Source: Holothuria scabra (Eukaryota > Echinodermata > Holothuroidea > Aspidochirotida > Holothuriidae). From it: a stretch of 64,000 nt of DNA. The translations under genes were made by a program, and so were the position numbers. The notes below the pieces were generated by a model. The model was given only the letters and a program-made list of their open reading frames with translations. It was not told the DNA's origin and searched no databases. The stretch lies in contig CM074185.1 of assembly GCA_037179385.1 (NCBI GenBank), positions 48,673,000-48,736,999 of the forward strand, given 5' to 3'. Positions 1 through 12,146 of the stretch are shown in pieces. Each line of letters opens with the position of its first letter. Positions within the stretch are counted from its first letter, which is position 1.

Positions 1-419
1 GATGAAGTATTGTAGTTTCATCAATGCATAAATGTGAACACAAGGGCTGCATGAGAATTAGCTGGTCCGTAGCTCTCATACACTGATATCGTGGTTATGA
101 GACAGGTTTCTTGTTATGCCGAAAGGTTTCAAATAATAATATATAAACGCTTATTCGGACGTGGAAGAGAATATCCCAGATCCTGACCTCTCATTGGATA
201 GCAGTTTTGCGCCAAATACGAATCATGGAATCTCACACAAATGTGTTCTAGTTCGTAGTACTGTTTAAAGAATTTTATGGAAACAGAGATCGATTTCATG
301 GTCTAAAGTAATGTACGAGTTTAGGTGTTTGGCCAATATATATGACGCAAAAGAGAATTTTCAGATTATGGTACCATGGTCTGATTATGAGAAGAATTGT
401 GAAACAAATCGGGTCAAGT
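1..419. other. Stretch with no recognised feature
   Basis: AT-rich sequence with stops in all frames. No splice-bounded exon, RNA gene or repeat boundary was recognised. Confidence 0.4.
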
Positions 420-766
420 GCACTGTTGTTTGGCGACAACACTACAACCAACAATATACCCAACAAATTGGCAAAAAGTTACCCAACAAGTGGGTAAAGG
501 GAAAATATGCCCAACTGTAGAATAAAATCTTATCGTCATTTTGACCAGTCAGTTCGGTATAACAGTATACGCGTGCATGGAAGGGGAAATTTAACCATTA
601 TTTGAGCAAAGATTGACCAACACTTAAGCAATTAATTTTACTCAACAAAAACTTTGCCCAGCGTTTAAACATTGCACCAATTAGCACCAAAGTTTGGCAA
701 AGTTTAACCAACACATTTCATAAACTTCTTTAACCAACGGATATTTCACCCAACGTTTTAAGAGTG
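420..766. repeat. Terminal part of a DNA-transposon-like repeat cut by the window
   Basis: The stretch repeats variants of CCAACA(N)TTTGGC and ACTTTGCC and ends in AACGTTTTAAGAGTG at 752-766. In reverse this is a CACTCTTAAAACG terminus. The architecture resembles the long TIR of the 37742-41988 element (CACTCTAAAA start followed by repeated TGGTCAAAT words). I see no matching opposite end, so it is probably an element whose other end lies left of the window, or a decayed fragment. Confidence 0.35.
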
Positions 767-2504
767 TACGTGTAGCACCACCACTGGTTGGCGCAAAGCG
801 AATAGAAAATTTTGAAAAATCGGACCCCTGAGACAGTCGAAAATGACATTTCCCAGGCTAATAGGGGGATCTAAGCAGTAGGTATTTGATTAGAAAATTA
901 CCAGATGAAATGTATCACTACCGATTGATAAAATGGTCCCGCATATTTTCATGGGAAAACATACGAACGAAATTGAAACATGCAAATGAATTTTACTCTA
1001 TTGCGTCTCTTGGTTAAATTCAACATATATATATTGAAAATTGTGTGACTGCCCGAATTTGTAGCATTACAAGGTGTGTTTAAACGAACTTTCAAGCAGA
1101 GTTATAGGAAGACATTTTCACATTGCATCATTAAAGTATCGAAAAACAAATAACCCGATTTTCATAACCATTGGTCGTATTTGGTATTTGGCTCAATAGG
1201 AGGATAGAAGGCAAACAGTTGGGCACCTGAACACCCTCCTCTCTATCCGTTGAATTAATTTGGCATTGTTTTGACCTTTGCCCGAATATTTGACCTTTTC
1301 AGACAATTTTTTGCAAGACTGAATTATGAAGTTGGGACGATGAAAACCACTTTTTTACATTCTACTCAAATGTGTCGCAGATCTTGGTTATTTTCCATGA
1401 AAAGTTTACTTTAAAATTTAATACAGCGTTTTCTGTTTCTCGGCAAAGATTTGAAGTATTTTAAATAATCAGCCATTTCGGGTATTGTGTTACACACGTT
1501 TTTAAAAACAGGCTTAAGAATTATTTGTGTTTTAAGCCACAGACTTCCCAAATGTGTCGCGATTAGTTATCTGTTTGATTTTTTAGTAACTATGTTACCC
1601 TTACGATGATACTTTTCCATTTTCGGGCAAATGCTTTAAAGCATCTGGATATTCGACAATTTTGGGCATTAAGTTGTGATTATCTGTGAGGTAAAAGTCA
1701 CCAATAATAGCTTTTTGCGCTGCCCGAGGGTGTCGCAATTTTTTGGAACCTTGACTTGGCTTTTCATGGTTTCATGGTTTTTTTATTCAAATTGAAGACG
1801 TTTCTTTCCTTTTTGGGGCATATCTTTTTAAGATTTCGGCAACATTTAGGAATTGTCTGAAAAAAAAAATCCTATTTTTTCAAAATATAAGGCCTGTCCG
1901 AATTTTTTCCTAATTCCTGCTCGATTTTAGATTTTGCGGAAATCGTACGCCATGAGTATGTCCACTACTCCCAAGAGCTAAGTGAGGTCCTGTGAGATAA
2001 TAGTGGTAAGGTTGCGACCCTTGAAACTGCATTTACCCAACATGGGTTTGGTTGTTGCACTGACCAATGACTGGCAGCAATAGCAGTGCATAATGCAAAT
2101 TCCTCCCAACAATGTTTGACTCAAATATTCTACCCACCACACCAAGTATGATTTTGGAACAAATATCTGTATCCCCAGAAATTGAAAAAAAAAAAACCCT
2201 ACAGGAGAAAGAAACATGCCAAATGCTAGGAGCAGACTTTAATCTACATCAAGTTGGCCAGTTTCAGCCAGTCCAGATCTGCTGGAAAAATTATCCATCA
2301 AGAAACCCGACGAGTAAAATGTCAAGAGATTGCGAAGAAATGAAGCTTTTCACAGTCTACCTAAATTTATTCCGCAATTTAATTTGCAGAATACCCTGCA
2401 ACTGCGTGGATCTATCGCAAGTGTATATATGTCATAGTAGCAGGGTAGCCCGGATTCGTTATTATTATTGGCCGGCATGAATATAATACTTTTGCTCAGG
2501 TCGT
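767..2504. other. AT-rich stretch, no gene recognised
   Basis: Short words such as GCCCGAATTT and TTTTGGGGCA recur between 1000 and 1950 without a clear repeat unit. The short ORFs have no splice context or recognisable domain. I see no gene here. Confidence 0.4.
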
Positions 2505-2593
2505 CAGTGGGGGGGGGGGGGGAGCGGCTGGTGGCTCGGCGATTCAGTGGGGGCACCCGCATCCAACCCCCCCCCCCAGGGACTACACCACTG
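2505..2593. repeat. Short G-tract/C-tract foldback with hAT-like end
   Basis: It starts CAGTGG followed by a 14-G run (2509-2522). It ends with an 11-C run (2567-2577), then AGGGACTACACCACTG at 2578-2593. The right end, read in reverse, is CAGTGGTGTAGTCCCT, the kind of terminus seen on invertebrate hAT MITEs. The G and C tracts could pair into a hairpin. Flanking octamers do not match, so this is a degraded or composite copy. Confidence 0.4.
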
Positions 2594-3879
2594 TATATCA
2601 TATCCTTTAGATCCGAAATTGAAAAACTTATCTATTATTGAGATAAAACTTAGTTTTTGACATCCATTAGACGTTTATTTATCCTAACGATTTCAGGTTT
2701 GGAGAATAATGTTATCATATATCCCCAGCAAACACAATACGTCCAAAACGATCACTTGGCCTGCTTTTTTCTCTTTTCTACCCAGAAGCAGGTATTAGAA
2801 CGTCTTAAAGACGTATTCAATTTTTCAGTCCAGCAGAGGATGGTGGAATATATGATGTAAGCACTGGAAAACGTTTTGTGTGAAAAACCCTTCCCTGACA
2901 AATATGTGACCTCCTCAAATAGTTTTGATTTAGTTATTTCTTCATGCGTTTCCTCTTTGTCCGAAAATTTTTTACAAACGTATCGTAATGAAAGCAGATA
3001 CGTTTAAAAACATTATGTTTGCTGGGCCACTCACTCCTTTACCCTTATTTATTCGTGATTCACTGGTAATTCTTGTACACTGTAAACTTCTGTATACTCT
3101 AGACCAAAAAGATGACCCCATTCACTAAAACATTATTGCTTTAATAATTAAGCTAAGTCTTTCGCTTTTCTTAGTCGTCGACTTATTTCTATAAGTTAAA
3201 AAGCATTTGATATGTCTCAGTGTTTTACAGTGATTAGAGGACAAACAGGCGTTCTATTGTAAATGTTTACTAATATGTCATTTTAAACCTCTATGTGTTA
3301 TGATTATCGCATTCTTTTCATATTCGATGTTGATATTTGATTTGTGTTCCATGCAAATCTTAGTACTTATTTTTTTCTCATTTGCACCCGGTTTTTCAGA
3401 AGTTAGCCCCGAATAAGTATAGACCAACTGTAAAAACGTCAACACGTCATAATTGGTAAGATTTTACAATTAATGGATGAAACCTTCTGTGTTTTTAAGA
3501 AATCATATACCATATGGCACCTGTATATGCAACATTGAAAGTATGTCTTTGAGGTATTTTGCAGTGATAAAGTAATCTCAATCTTAAAAATAATTACTAA
3601 TTTATTATTTTTTAATTTTTTTTACCAAAATGCACTATGATTATTACGTATAAATCAATTTTCGTATAAATAATTAATTTTTATTTCACGCAAATTTTAG
3701 TACTTCCTTTTGGCTCCTTTGCATCCTGGTGTGAAGAAGGGACCCCTTATAAATGTGAATCAACAAATGGTACTTACGACTTAACATTTACAGGTCTAAA
3801 AAACATATTCGTCTAAAAATGTGAGGATAAGATTCACACGTCAATTTAACTATACCTGGAACTTGAAAAGTACAATTTT
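2594..3879. other. AT-rich intergenic stretch
   Basis: No coding exon, RNA gene or bounded repeat was recognised. Confidence 0.4.
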
Positions 3880-5060
3880 CGTATCCACCCGACTGTAAAG
3901 AACTTGGTCGAGTTACGCACGTAATAGATGATATATCGCAATCAAAATTAGACACTCGTAAAAATTTCTCAGTTTGCTATGACCATTTAGATTTTGTCAT
4001 TCCACATGATTCACTAGACAAACTGTCTATCTCCACCGGTGATTCAACTATGTTAAAAGAACAGTATAACCCGTATCCTGACGGAGTAAGGTAATGGATG
4101 CATTTAGGAGATTTTTGGAGACCGCTAAAGACTGATAAATTAGTTGCATGGTAAAATAGTTGTCTCCTTACAACATCACCCTGGCCGAATGATGGGCAGG
4201 ATCTTTCCGTTAAAGTAAGGGAGTATTCTCCCGTATCAACAAGTCTTGTGCTTAAAACTCTAAACTTAAAAGAAAAACGTCTGAATTCGTTAGCAGAATA
4301 GTAATTTTCATCCACAGTACTATTGAAGGAAAGCCAATAACGACCCCTTACTAAATGATACCTGTCTGTTCTTGTCAAGGACATTATCTACGACTTTGTT
4401 ACTCATATCGAGAATTCCTCATCTGAGTCCATTTTGTGGTTGCAAATGGATAAAAATGTTTGTGGTATTGTTACATCATTTGAAGCGTTTTTATTCCACC
4501 AGAAGGCTTCCGTTACCATTCACCGTTTTCTCTGACTCCATCTTAGATGACATCTTACATATCAACTCTTTGTTTGATTTACCATTCGTCCTTCTTGGTG
4601 AATTCAACTCAAGAACTAAATGCATTGATGATTTCATTTCTCTTGAAAGTAAAATAATGAACGAAGGTGGCAAAGATGATTAAAATAATAAACAAGATAT
4701 ATTATCCTCTATTGGTATTACCATAAGTAGGTTTTACAAGGATACCATAATTAACAGTCATCAAACAATTAATTAATTTTGGCAGTTGATATCCGGTGTG
4801 ATCTCTTTAAAAAAAAAAGATTCTTTCTATCTTTTTATATGGCTGTGAAATTTGGGGAACTTCTAATCTAGATCATGTTGAGGTTTTCATTGAAAATTCC
4901 TTCAAGTAATTTTAAAGGTCAAGAAAACCACACCTAGTTGTACGATTAATGGGGAACTGGAAGTACTCCACTGTCTGTTATTATCGAGAAAAGGATGTTG
5001 AATTTTGGGGTAAGAATTTCTGAAGGTAATTGATCTTAATTGTCAAGGTTAATGTTTCAG
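3880..5060 (+). pseudogene. Decayed non-LTR retrotransposon: endonuclease plus 3' end of RT ORF
   Basis: Plus-strand translation at about 3900-4480 (with stops) reads like the APE-type endonuclease of CR1/L2-like non-LTR elements, including ILWLQMDKN near 4425. After a frameshift, 4570-4683 gives FVLLGEFNSRT, the LLGDFN(A/S)RT motif of these endonucleases. Around 4838-5010 another frame gives YGCEIWG.SNLD followed by VRLMGNWKYS, matching the conserved segment after the RT palm of the same class. Most of the RT is therefore deleted, and the copy carries stops and frameshifts. The three segments lie in the right order within 1.2 kb, so I treat them as one dead element. Clade assignment beyond an APE-bearing non-LTR element is not safe by eye. 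Confidence 0.75.
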
Positions 5061-8000
5061 ACATTGTCTAACTGCATTTTTTTCAAATGCATTTCATTCA
5101 AAAGGGGTTACTAAAGTGAAAAGCATTTTAGAAAATCACGGTTTTTTTTTTAAAAAATATGTGCAACAATGACAGTCTTTTAATACTAATTTAACAAACT
5201 ATTAAAAATGTTAATTAACAAAATTGGCATGGTGAAATGAGTAATGATTAAAGATGCGTTGATTAAAATATTATCAAGGTGAAAGAGAAATTTGAACGTC
5301 ATCTATCAAAATTGAAGTACTAGGATCGGGTTAATCTTTGTTGTTCCAGATGCATGAAAACAAATTTCGCCTGCTGTTGAAAGTAAAGCTGCTCGTTTTA
5401 ATCCTGTTTTGTGCTTTTTTATGCAATTCTGGGGATTTCGCTTACGAGTTTTACTTGGTAATTAAACGCCCTTATTTCTCACCACAAATGTAAAATGTAT
5501 ATTAAGCCTTTTTATGATGTCTGGTCTAGTGTTTGGAAATATCAGCAGTTTTTTAATGTTACAAGTGGTGGTAATCAACTCTCTAAGCTCGCTTAATTTG
5601 TTTTTCATTATAAATAATCTTTGATGTAACGGTGATGTACTTGGATATGTATATACAGTCGGGATGTAATGTATTTGTATTTCAATTATTAACTAAGTTA
5701 TGCTATTAATGCACTTAAGTCTTCTTGTGTCTATGCAATTGTCCACTGCTTTGATTTTGTAATACATGTACACATTTTGTTTGTAATTCTCTTATACCTC
5801 AGAAGAAGAGGTCTCAAGTCCTTCATAGAAAGAAAATAAATTTCTAAACTTCTAAAATGCCTCCTCTTTGTAAATAAGAATGAGTGTAAAAAGTAGAGAG
5901 AAAAACTAGTTTGGAGTTTATATCTGTTCATGCGTTTGTGACCTTGTCCAGGTTCTTGACTTAACTTCAAAGTTGTGTTTTGAAAATGGCATGCAAAGCT
6001 TTTTTTAAAGCGATTTTTAAGAATGTACCTACGATAGAATGATGACCTATTTTGTGATCCGTGGAATATTTGTCAAGTATTCAGCAGATGTTTAAAGTAC
6101 TAGAACATAACTTTATTGTAAAAACAGTGCTTTGCCCATCAAGGATGTACCTGTCAGTGTGGTCATTCCGTGTCTTCTATGGCTACTATTTATCCTGTTT
6201 TTGAGTTATTTTGTAAACTGAGTTCCCTTTTCCCATTAAGAGTAGCAATGACTCTGTATTTCATATTGAATCGACCGTGTGTCTTTTCCTGGTGAAGGGA
6301 GAACCACCCCAGAACGTGCGTTATATGATATTTTGCCACTGGTTTGGAATTGACAGGAAATATATCGAGCAGATACATGCATCGAATGTCCTAAACAGTT
6401 GCAACATTAACTGTAGTACCATTTTTGCAATAACGTCCCTTAATTCTTAAACAGAAGTGTACTCTCCTAACCCAAATAACCAATGTATGGAATAATTGTT
6501 ATTTTCTTTCTTTTCCTTCATTACGGTCTGCCCTTTAAGACTTAAGAAAAAGGCATGAAAGTATTGATAAAACATTTTCCGTTCCCAAGATGTGACAGAA
6601 CATAATACGCTTTGTAATACAAGTACCGTATATACTCGGATACATTACGTTAACTAATTCATACCATTGTTTTTATAAGATGACGTTTCCAAGGATATCT
6701 TTACATATTTCGATGATTTTCTCCTAAAATGTTTACGTGCAACTGCATTTATTGAGAGAGAGAGAGTAACAGAAAAAAAAAGAACAAAACAGACAGACCA
6801 TCAAGTTCACCTAATCCAGTTGAAAGATTATTCGATACCAGCCATAACAGACTGTAAAATTAAGTGGTTCTAAAAGTCAACTGAGAAATGTTTCTAACCG
6901 GTATTACACTTGAATGGACGGTGATCAATACTAACCAAAACATATTTCTGTTAAATTTTGGAAAACGATGTCCAACCTACACCTTTGCTGCAAATTGCAT
7001 TCAACTTTGTTGCCATCTGCAAGTTTCAACAAATGATGAAAAAGACACCACCGTTTTCAAACTAAAATTAAATGCCAGCACTCTGGATGGAACCATTTGA
7101 GAAATTTTAGATGAAATGAAAATATCACATTTCTTCTACTATAAAGCTCTTCAATGTATTTCTAATGATGTTCCATTTTCATTGACATCGTTCCTCTTTA
7201 CAAAAAATACAAATCACTCAAAGATACTTTGCACGGAAATGTAACTATGTATTAGATATGTTCTGCACTTTCCTTTTCTTTAACACAAACAGGGATAAAA
7301 ACATGCAACGAAATGATTAAGATAACCCAACACCAAAACTGTGTAAGATCGTTTTTTGAGTCAGTCCATATTAAAAGAAGGGTGTAAAACCAAATAAAGT
7401 TTTAACATTTCAGAAGGATGCTTTTTCTGACGTTGTGGAAAAAATGCAGTAAAATCCAACATGTGGTTTTCCAGATATGAGCAGGTGAACTTATCACGTT
7501 TTTAACGAAATTTGCAGTTGAAGAATACGCATGAGACATCACATCCTCACATCTATTGGCAGCCTTTTGTTTCCCTCTAAATTTTGCAACCATTGTTCTC
7601 CTCGACACTTAACCTTTTATAACCAGTGTTCTCCTCAACAATCCCAGATATCACAACATGATTGCATGAGGGACATGAAAACTTTACAATCTTTTGCATT
7701 CCCCACAAAGGGAACATATCCGTACAAAGTTTAGGGTTAGCACATCAGACTGAAAAGGGGGAAACAAAGCAATCATTAATCGTCATTGAAAGGACTTCAT
7801 ATGACTTCTGCTGCCCTTAAGCTCACTTTGGAACACGAATCTAGTAACTTCATAATATCTGAAATGTATGTATGATTTGGATGGTAGTTTCACCAGATTA
7901 AAGAGAATGTTATTTCTTCACCTCTGAAACTACGTATTCGTTGTGGAATTCGAATCAAACACTACCATCTCTATAAAGGTTAGAAAGGTGAAGGAAATAA

Positions 8001-8163
8001 TGACCCTTTTTGAGAAAATCTAAAATATTTTTTTTTTTTTTTTGTATCCTTGATAAGAACCCGATTGGGAACAACACGTGTTAAAAGAATGCATAACAGC
8101 AGACACCGCTCAAATCTTGTGGATAGTTAATAGTTCAAATTAATACATTGATAGGCATAAAAT
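5061..8163. other. Non-coding stretch, probably downstream of the BRICHOS-type gene
   Basis: Mostly AT-rich sequence with a short GA run near 6754-6766. No exon with good splice sites or domain was recognised. The leftmost part may hold 3' sequence of the dead non-LTR element. Confidence 0.35.
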
Positions 8164-8511
8164 TTACCAAGGCAATTTAGGTTTAGGCAATTTAGGCAAT
8201 TTAGGCAATTTAGGTTTAGGCAATTTAGGCAACTTAGGCAATTTAGGCAATTTAGGCAATTTAGGCAATTTAGGCAATTTAGGCAATTTAGGCAATTTGA
8301 TTTCTACCTCTACACGAATGTACCCGTCACAATCTTTATCACACTTTAAGGCCCGACCATTCCGTTCTCCATATTTCTCTTCCAACCAGAAAGATTGTTT
8401 GGAAATGCACTGTTCTGCCATCTTGATGTCATTGGTAAGACGAACATAGTCATAAGGAATTCTCCCAACTGGGGTGAGGAATATTGTAACGAGGTTCTTT
8501 CGACGAATCTC
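8164..8511 (-). CDS. BRICHOS-type secreted protein, exon 4 (last coding exon) with KLP-repeat tail
   Basis: The exon follows a good acceptor (TTCACTATAG at 8520-8512) in phase 0 and runs 115 codons to a TAA at 8164. Its first part gives the C-terminal BRICHOS half, with the second domain Cys (about residue 149 of the model) in MAEQC, followed by FWLEEKY. This resembles the C..(P)(I/T)YWL motif that ends BRICHOS domains. A short segment with two more Cys (CDKDC) follows. The last 44 residues are a Lys-Leu-Pro repeat (13 KLP plus two KP, then Trp) encoded by the 9-bp minisatellite. A cationic peptide after a BRICHOS domain recalls arenicin-type antimicrobial precursors, but that is inference. 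A competing donor (GAG|GTAGAA, near 8306) would instead put the repeat in an intron. Confidence 0.7.
   Translation of the reverse strand, partial: EIRRKNLVTIFLTPVGRIPYDYVRLTNDIKMAEQCISKQSFWLEEKYGERNGRALKCDKDCDGYIRVEVEIKLPKLPKLPKLPKLPKLPKLPKLPKLPKPKLPKLPKLPKPKLPW
8168..8298. repeat. 9-bp minisatellite, unit GGCAATTTA
   Basis: About 14 near-identical tandem copies of GGCAATTTA, interrupted twice by GTTTA. The period is a multiple of three and stays in frame with the preceding exon on the minus strand, where each unit encodes Lys-Leu-Pro. The interruptions are also in frame (Lys-Pro). Confidence 0.95.
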
Positions 8512-8799
8512 CTATAGTGAAAAAGGAAAAATGAATAAGTTTACTCACCGAGTTCCTGATAAGTTGCGTTTGTTTAATAACCCAACATATTGAGTTAACT
8601 GTGCTGAGGATCTAGAACATTTATGGCTGATTTTAGCGTTTCATTGGCAAGTAACTTCCTGCCCTTCATACAAACATAGTACGTCCAAAAAATCTCGGAT
8701 ACGTCCAAACGTTTTTGGTTCCTTACCTCCATGTTATATTACACGTCAACTGCATTTTAAAAACGTTTTCTGTAGGTTCTGTGTTTGTATGGCTGGGTA

Positions 8800-9364
8800 G
8801 TCAGTTAGTAAGATAGAGTTTAAAGGCCCAGTTTCCAACCTATTGGTTCAAGTCGAGGCGGCTCCTGTTTTTTCCAGTTGTGGCTCACTGGCTTGTTTTC
8901 CCCACTCCATTGCTTATGCGGAGCATCACACCCACAATGGCAGAAGGTTCCATTTTTAGATTCTTTTGTAAGACTCGACCTGGGAATAGAGAACCCGGGC
9001 CTTCCGAGTCAAAGGCGAATGCAAATCACAGTTTTGCGGTTATGTGACTGGCACCTGTATAAGTATATGATTGATTTGATATCTGCAAAAACTGTTTGTA
9101 TCTGCAAATACTATTCAAAATGTACCATTATACCGTCAGTCCATACCTTAGACAAGATCACATTTGTAAACTCATATCACGTTATTTGAACCATACATAA
9201 TTGGTAAGCAACTGGATGCTGATGAAAATTAACACAACTTGAATGAACAGAGAATGCTTCAACAGGACAAACTTAGGTTTTATCATCTGACCTCAACGCT
9301 TTATAGTAGTATTCCTGTAGCAAGTATTAAATATATCTTTGCCGATGAAACAATTATTGATACT
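8800..9364. repeat. Left unit of a diverged tandem duplication
   Basis: Matches 9890-10375 in order: AGTTTCCAACC.ATTGGTT, a GAGC.....CACA..GG segment, ACACA.TTTGAATGAA / ACACAGTTTAAATAAA, CTTCAACAGGA, then TTTGCC.ATGAAA. The similarity resumes after the inserted MITE at 9625-9660. Both units are noncoding as far as I can see. Confidence 0.65.
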
Positions 9365-9368
9365 TTAA

Positions 9369-9620
9369 TAGGCAAGAGCAGTCACCCGAACTTGAAGTAG
9401 TGTAGCAGACCGTCCTGTTTCATGATTGGCTGTTGAGAGTCATGTGACAACAATTTTTCTCTTCAAATGTGAAATGTACTAGAACTAACTGCTTGGTGTA
9501 CATTAAATATGCAATATGAAAGTTATAAATGGTGATGAAAGATACTTTGAAAAGAAATAAGAAAAAAATTGTAATATTTAGTCGTTGCTTTATAATAAGT
9601 TCCGGGGACTGCTCTTGACC
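9369..9620. mobile_element. TTAA-flanked MITE, copy 1 (Kolobok/piggyBac-like)
   Basis: 252 bp flanked by TTAA at 9365-9368 and 9621-9624. The terminal inverted repeats share CAAGAGCAGTC..CC.GAACTT. A second family member lies at 63222-63462. The tandem duplicate at about 10364 preserves the uninserted sequence (GACTTTAGAGGCACTC), showing that this segment was inserted at a TTAA-like site. TTAA duplication is typical of piggyBac and Kolobok. With no transposase the superfamily is open; AGGG-like ends lean to Kolobok. Confidence 0.8.
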
Positions 9621-9624
9621 TTAA

Positions 9625-9889
9625 AGACACTCTGGGTAGTAAAAGGCCATTGTAACCTTTAAAATTAATCACAATTCGTTTTTTTGTTGAAAGTAGTCAC
9701 GTGTTATATCGTTTTGTGAGTGTTTAAAAAACCCTGCACAACATGCTTTTGAATATTGGTATCAATATCAATTTGTCAATATAATCCCTAAACTTTAAAC
9801 ATAAGATTATCTTCCGCATGTTGCGCGTGTATTTGGTCAATGTATTTAATAAACATTTTTTTCTTTATTATGCTTCCTCTGATTAGGTA
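9625..9889. other. Remainder of left duplication unit and spacer
   Basis: 9625-9660 continues the tandem-duplication homology (AAAGGCCATTGTAACCT against AAAGGCTGTTACAACTT). The rest is AT-rich, ending in three GGTAA repeats at about 9885-9900. Confidence 0.45.
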
Positions 9890-10410
9890 AGGTAAGGTAA
9901 GACGGAGTTTTATGGTTTAGTTTCCAACCAATTGGTTTAAGTTGAGCCGGCCACAACCTTTTTCTAATTATTGCTCACTCTACTCTACTCTACTCTACTC
10001 TCTACTCTACTGCTTTGGCTGAGCACCAAGCACAGTGGAAATGGGTTCTGTTTTTAAAGTTTTCGTTATGACCAGGCCAGAAATCCAACTCCCAAACTTC
10101 CGACTGCAAGTCTCATGCTGAAACCACTTGTCCTCGCAGTCGGTATGCTTCTTCTGAATCAATTTCAAGCGGGTCAGAAAATTATAACTCTAACACTTCC
10201 CTAAACTAGGTACACCTGAAATTACATGTTGATGAATGTTAACACAGTTTAAATAAAGGGAAACTTCAACAGGATCACCATAGGTTTGGTACCTAACCTC
10301 AGCCCAGAAGAATAGTATTCTTCTATCATGTAGCTTTGCCAATGAAATAATGATGAAGACTTTAGAGGCACTCAAGTGTCGTGAAAGGCTGTTACAACTT
10401 ATCTTTTTTT
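9890..10410. repeat. Right unit of the diverged tandem duplication
   Basis: Homologous in order to 8800-9364 plus 9625-9660. It contains a (CTCTA)n microsatellite at about 9976-10011 that the left unit lacks. It preserves the empty site for the MITE of the left unit. Confidence 0.65.
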
Positions 10411-10866
10411 ATCCTCCATGTCTGTATTGAATTTTGAATTTCCTTATTTTACAATATTTCCCATCGTGTTTAAAGATTGACTGTATGACTAATATTTACA
10501 TGGTATTGCGTAAAATGGCTCAAACAATGCAAGAAATGTTTACAAAAAGTCAATAAATACCCACAATCGAATAAAAGGGTTTTAACAGTGGGCTGCATAT
10601 CACAATACAAAACAATTCAAGAAGAAAATAACAGTGAGCGGGAGTAAGCGAATAGTAATACGCGTAAGTCTAAACGCATCAGTAAACATGAATACCTGGA
10701 AAGAAGCAAGTCGGTTTCAGGGACCACCAGAACGAGCCTTACGTACAGTATCTTCCAACAATTCCCCTTTAAATGTCCAAGAAGAAATTACAGTGTGCAA
10801 AAGCATCTTTAAGATCCATGAAGTTTATATAACACTTTTACCTCGTTTTTTACTGTTTATATAAAT

Positions 10867-11335
10867 CTACTTCTCTACTCGAAGGGCAAACTGAAACTTA
10901 TGAAGAAAGTCAACATAATTTAAATTCTTATTTTGACATTTCATGCTAAAATTAAAATATTTTAGGTGCAGAATGAGGAAATTATAAGGATGAAGCTTTT
11001 GCTTTTGATAACCAAAAAAGATATCCTCTTTTGAAAAATGAATTTCAGAACCAAACAAAAAAGTTTCAACATCACTTGAAAATGAAGCTACATGATTACA
11101 TTCATCAAAAAGATGACTTAGTGTTTCAGTGTTAGAGTTGCAGAAATAACATAAATCAGTCTCAGAAATACCCATTACAGTTAAGAGTTTATTCGTAGGG
11201 AGAATTTTGTGGAGGAAACGGAATTGAAAGTTGGAGAGTTTGGTTTCTGAAACTGATTGCCATGGCATGACAAATATTCCATCCCACTCTTCAGTGGTTA
11301 TGTGGGGAAACTCTTGTTTTCCATTTTATAAGCGC
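10867..11335 (-). pseudogene. 3' end of an L1/Tx1-like non-LTR retrotransposon ORF2
   Basis: A 133-codon open stretch reads FQFRFLHKILPTNKLL, then LCYFCNSNTETLSHLFDEC. This is the C-terminal Cys/His-like knuckle (C..C....E...HLF..C) that closes the RT ORF of many L1/Tx1-like elements. Upstream, in other frames to about 11335, words like KMENKSFPT and EWDGIF continue the same region after a frameshift. It ends in GAGAAG and a stop at 10867. It is related to, but clearly different from, the family at 38.3-39.9 and 55.0-55.8 kb. A 5'-truncated, dead copy inside intron 3 of the BRICHOS-type gene. Confidence 0.75.
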
Positions 11336-12146
11336 TGTAGGTTCCGCAGCGACTTTAGCCAGATGCTTGGTCCAGCCTGTACACCAATTTTGAAGTACGA
11401 TTTGACTGTAGAATTTTATCTAAGAATTCTATACAGGAATTATTTAGGTTACTTGGAAAACAACCAGAATCTTTCCAATGCACAGGAATACTGCGGATAA
11501 GGCCCCAATAAGTTGTAAACGGGAAATCATTTTATTGAAATTTCTCCCTAAAAACTGACAACTTAGCGATAAGTTACAACTTATCTAAATTATATATTTT
11601 TTGCTTTCTGGTCAGGTGTTCTATCCCTGTGAAGGGAACACATCCTTGAAACTTAGTGGAGGAAAACTTAGATAAACCTTTTCTTTGAAAGTGACAAATT
11701 CTGTAAACAACGCAGTGAAAAATGGTACAAACAGCGATGTTCGTAACAGTGCGGAAGCTGCCGCTCCCTGGTAAAAACATCACTCTTTTTGCTATTTCTT
11801 CCAATATCTTCCAAGATCGTGCTGCCAACAATGGCTGTAGAGAATGTTTACACATACCAATATTTTTTCTTTCGACCATTCCGTTGTGGAGCAGAAACCA
11901 TACCAAACATCAGTGTTCTTTTTGGCTTTAAGAAACACAACTACATACCCCAGTAGTAGGTGGCAATTATTGACACGTGTAACGGATCTCCATTTAAATG
12001 TGAAAATGTCCGTAAAAATGTTAAATTAAACATTTCTTCACTTGCAAACTTTGAAGAGACGTCGAAAGCGTAGAACGAAATTGAAGACGAATACACGGTG
12101 TCTGAAAATTTTACTTTGAAATCCTATATGGGTAGATTTTTACATT
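11336..12146. other. Intronic stretch, nothing recognised
   Basis: Several ORFs of 60-110 codons overlap on both strands without domains or splice context. I see no gene. Confidence 0.4.

Noticed and set aside
4491..4673. Minus-strand ORF opposite the non-LTR endonuclease
   Set aside because: The plus strand carries the LLGEFNSRT endonuclease motif; the minus ORF is its shadow.
8168..8298. CRISPR-like array
   Set aside because: Unit is 9 bp with no spacers; it is a minisatellite in a eukaryotic context.
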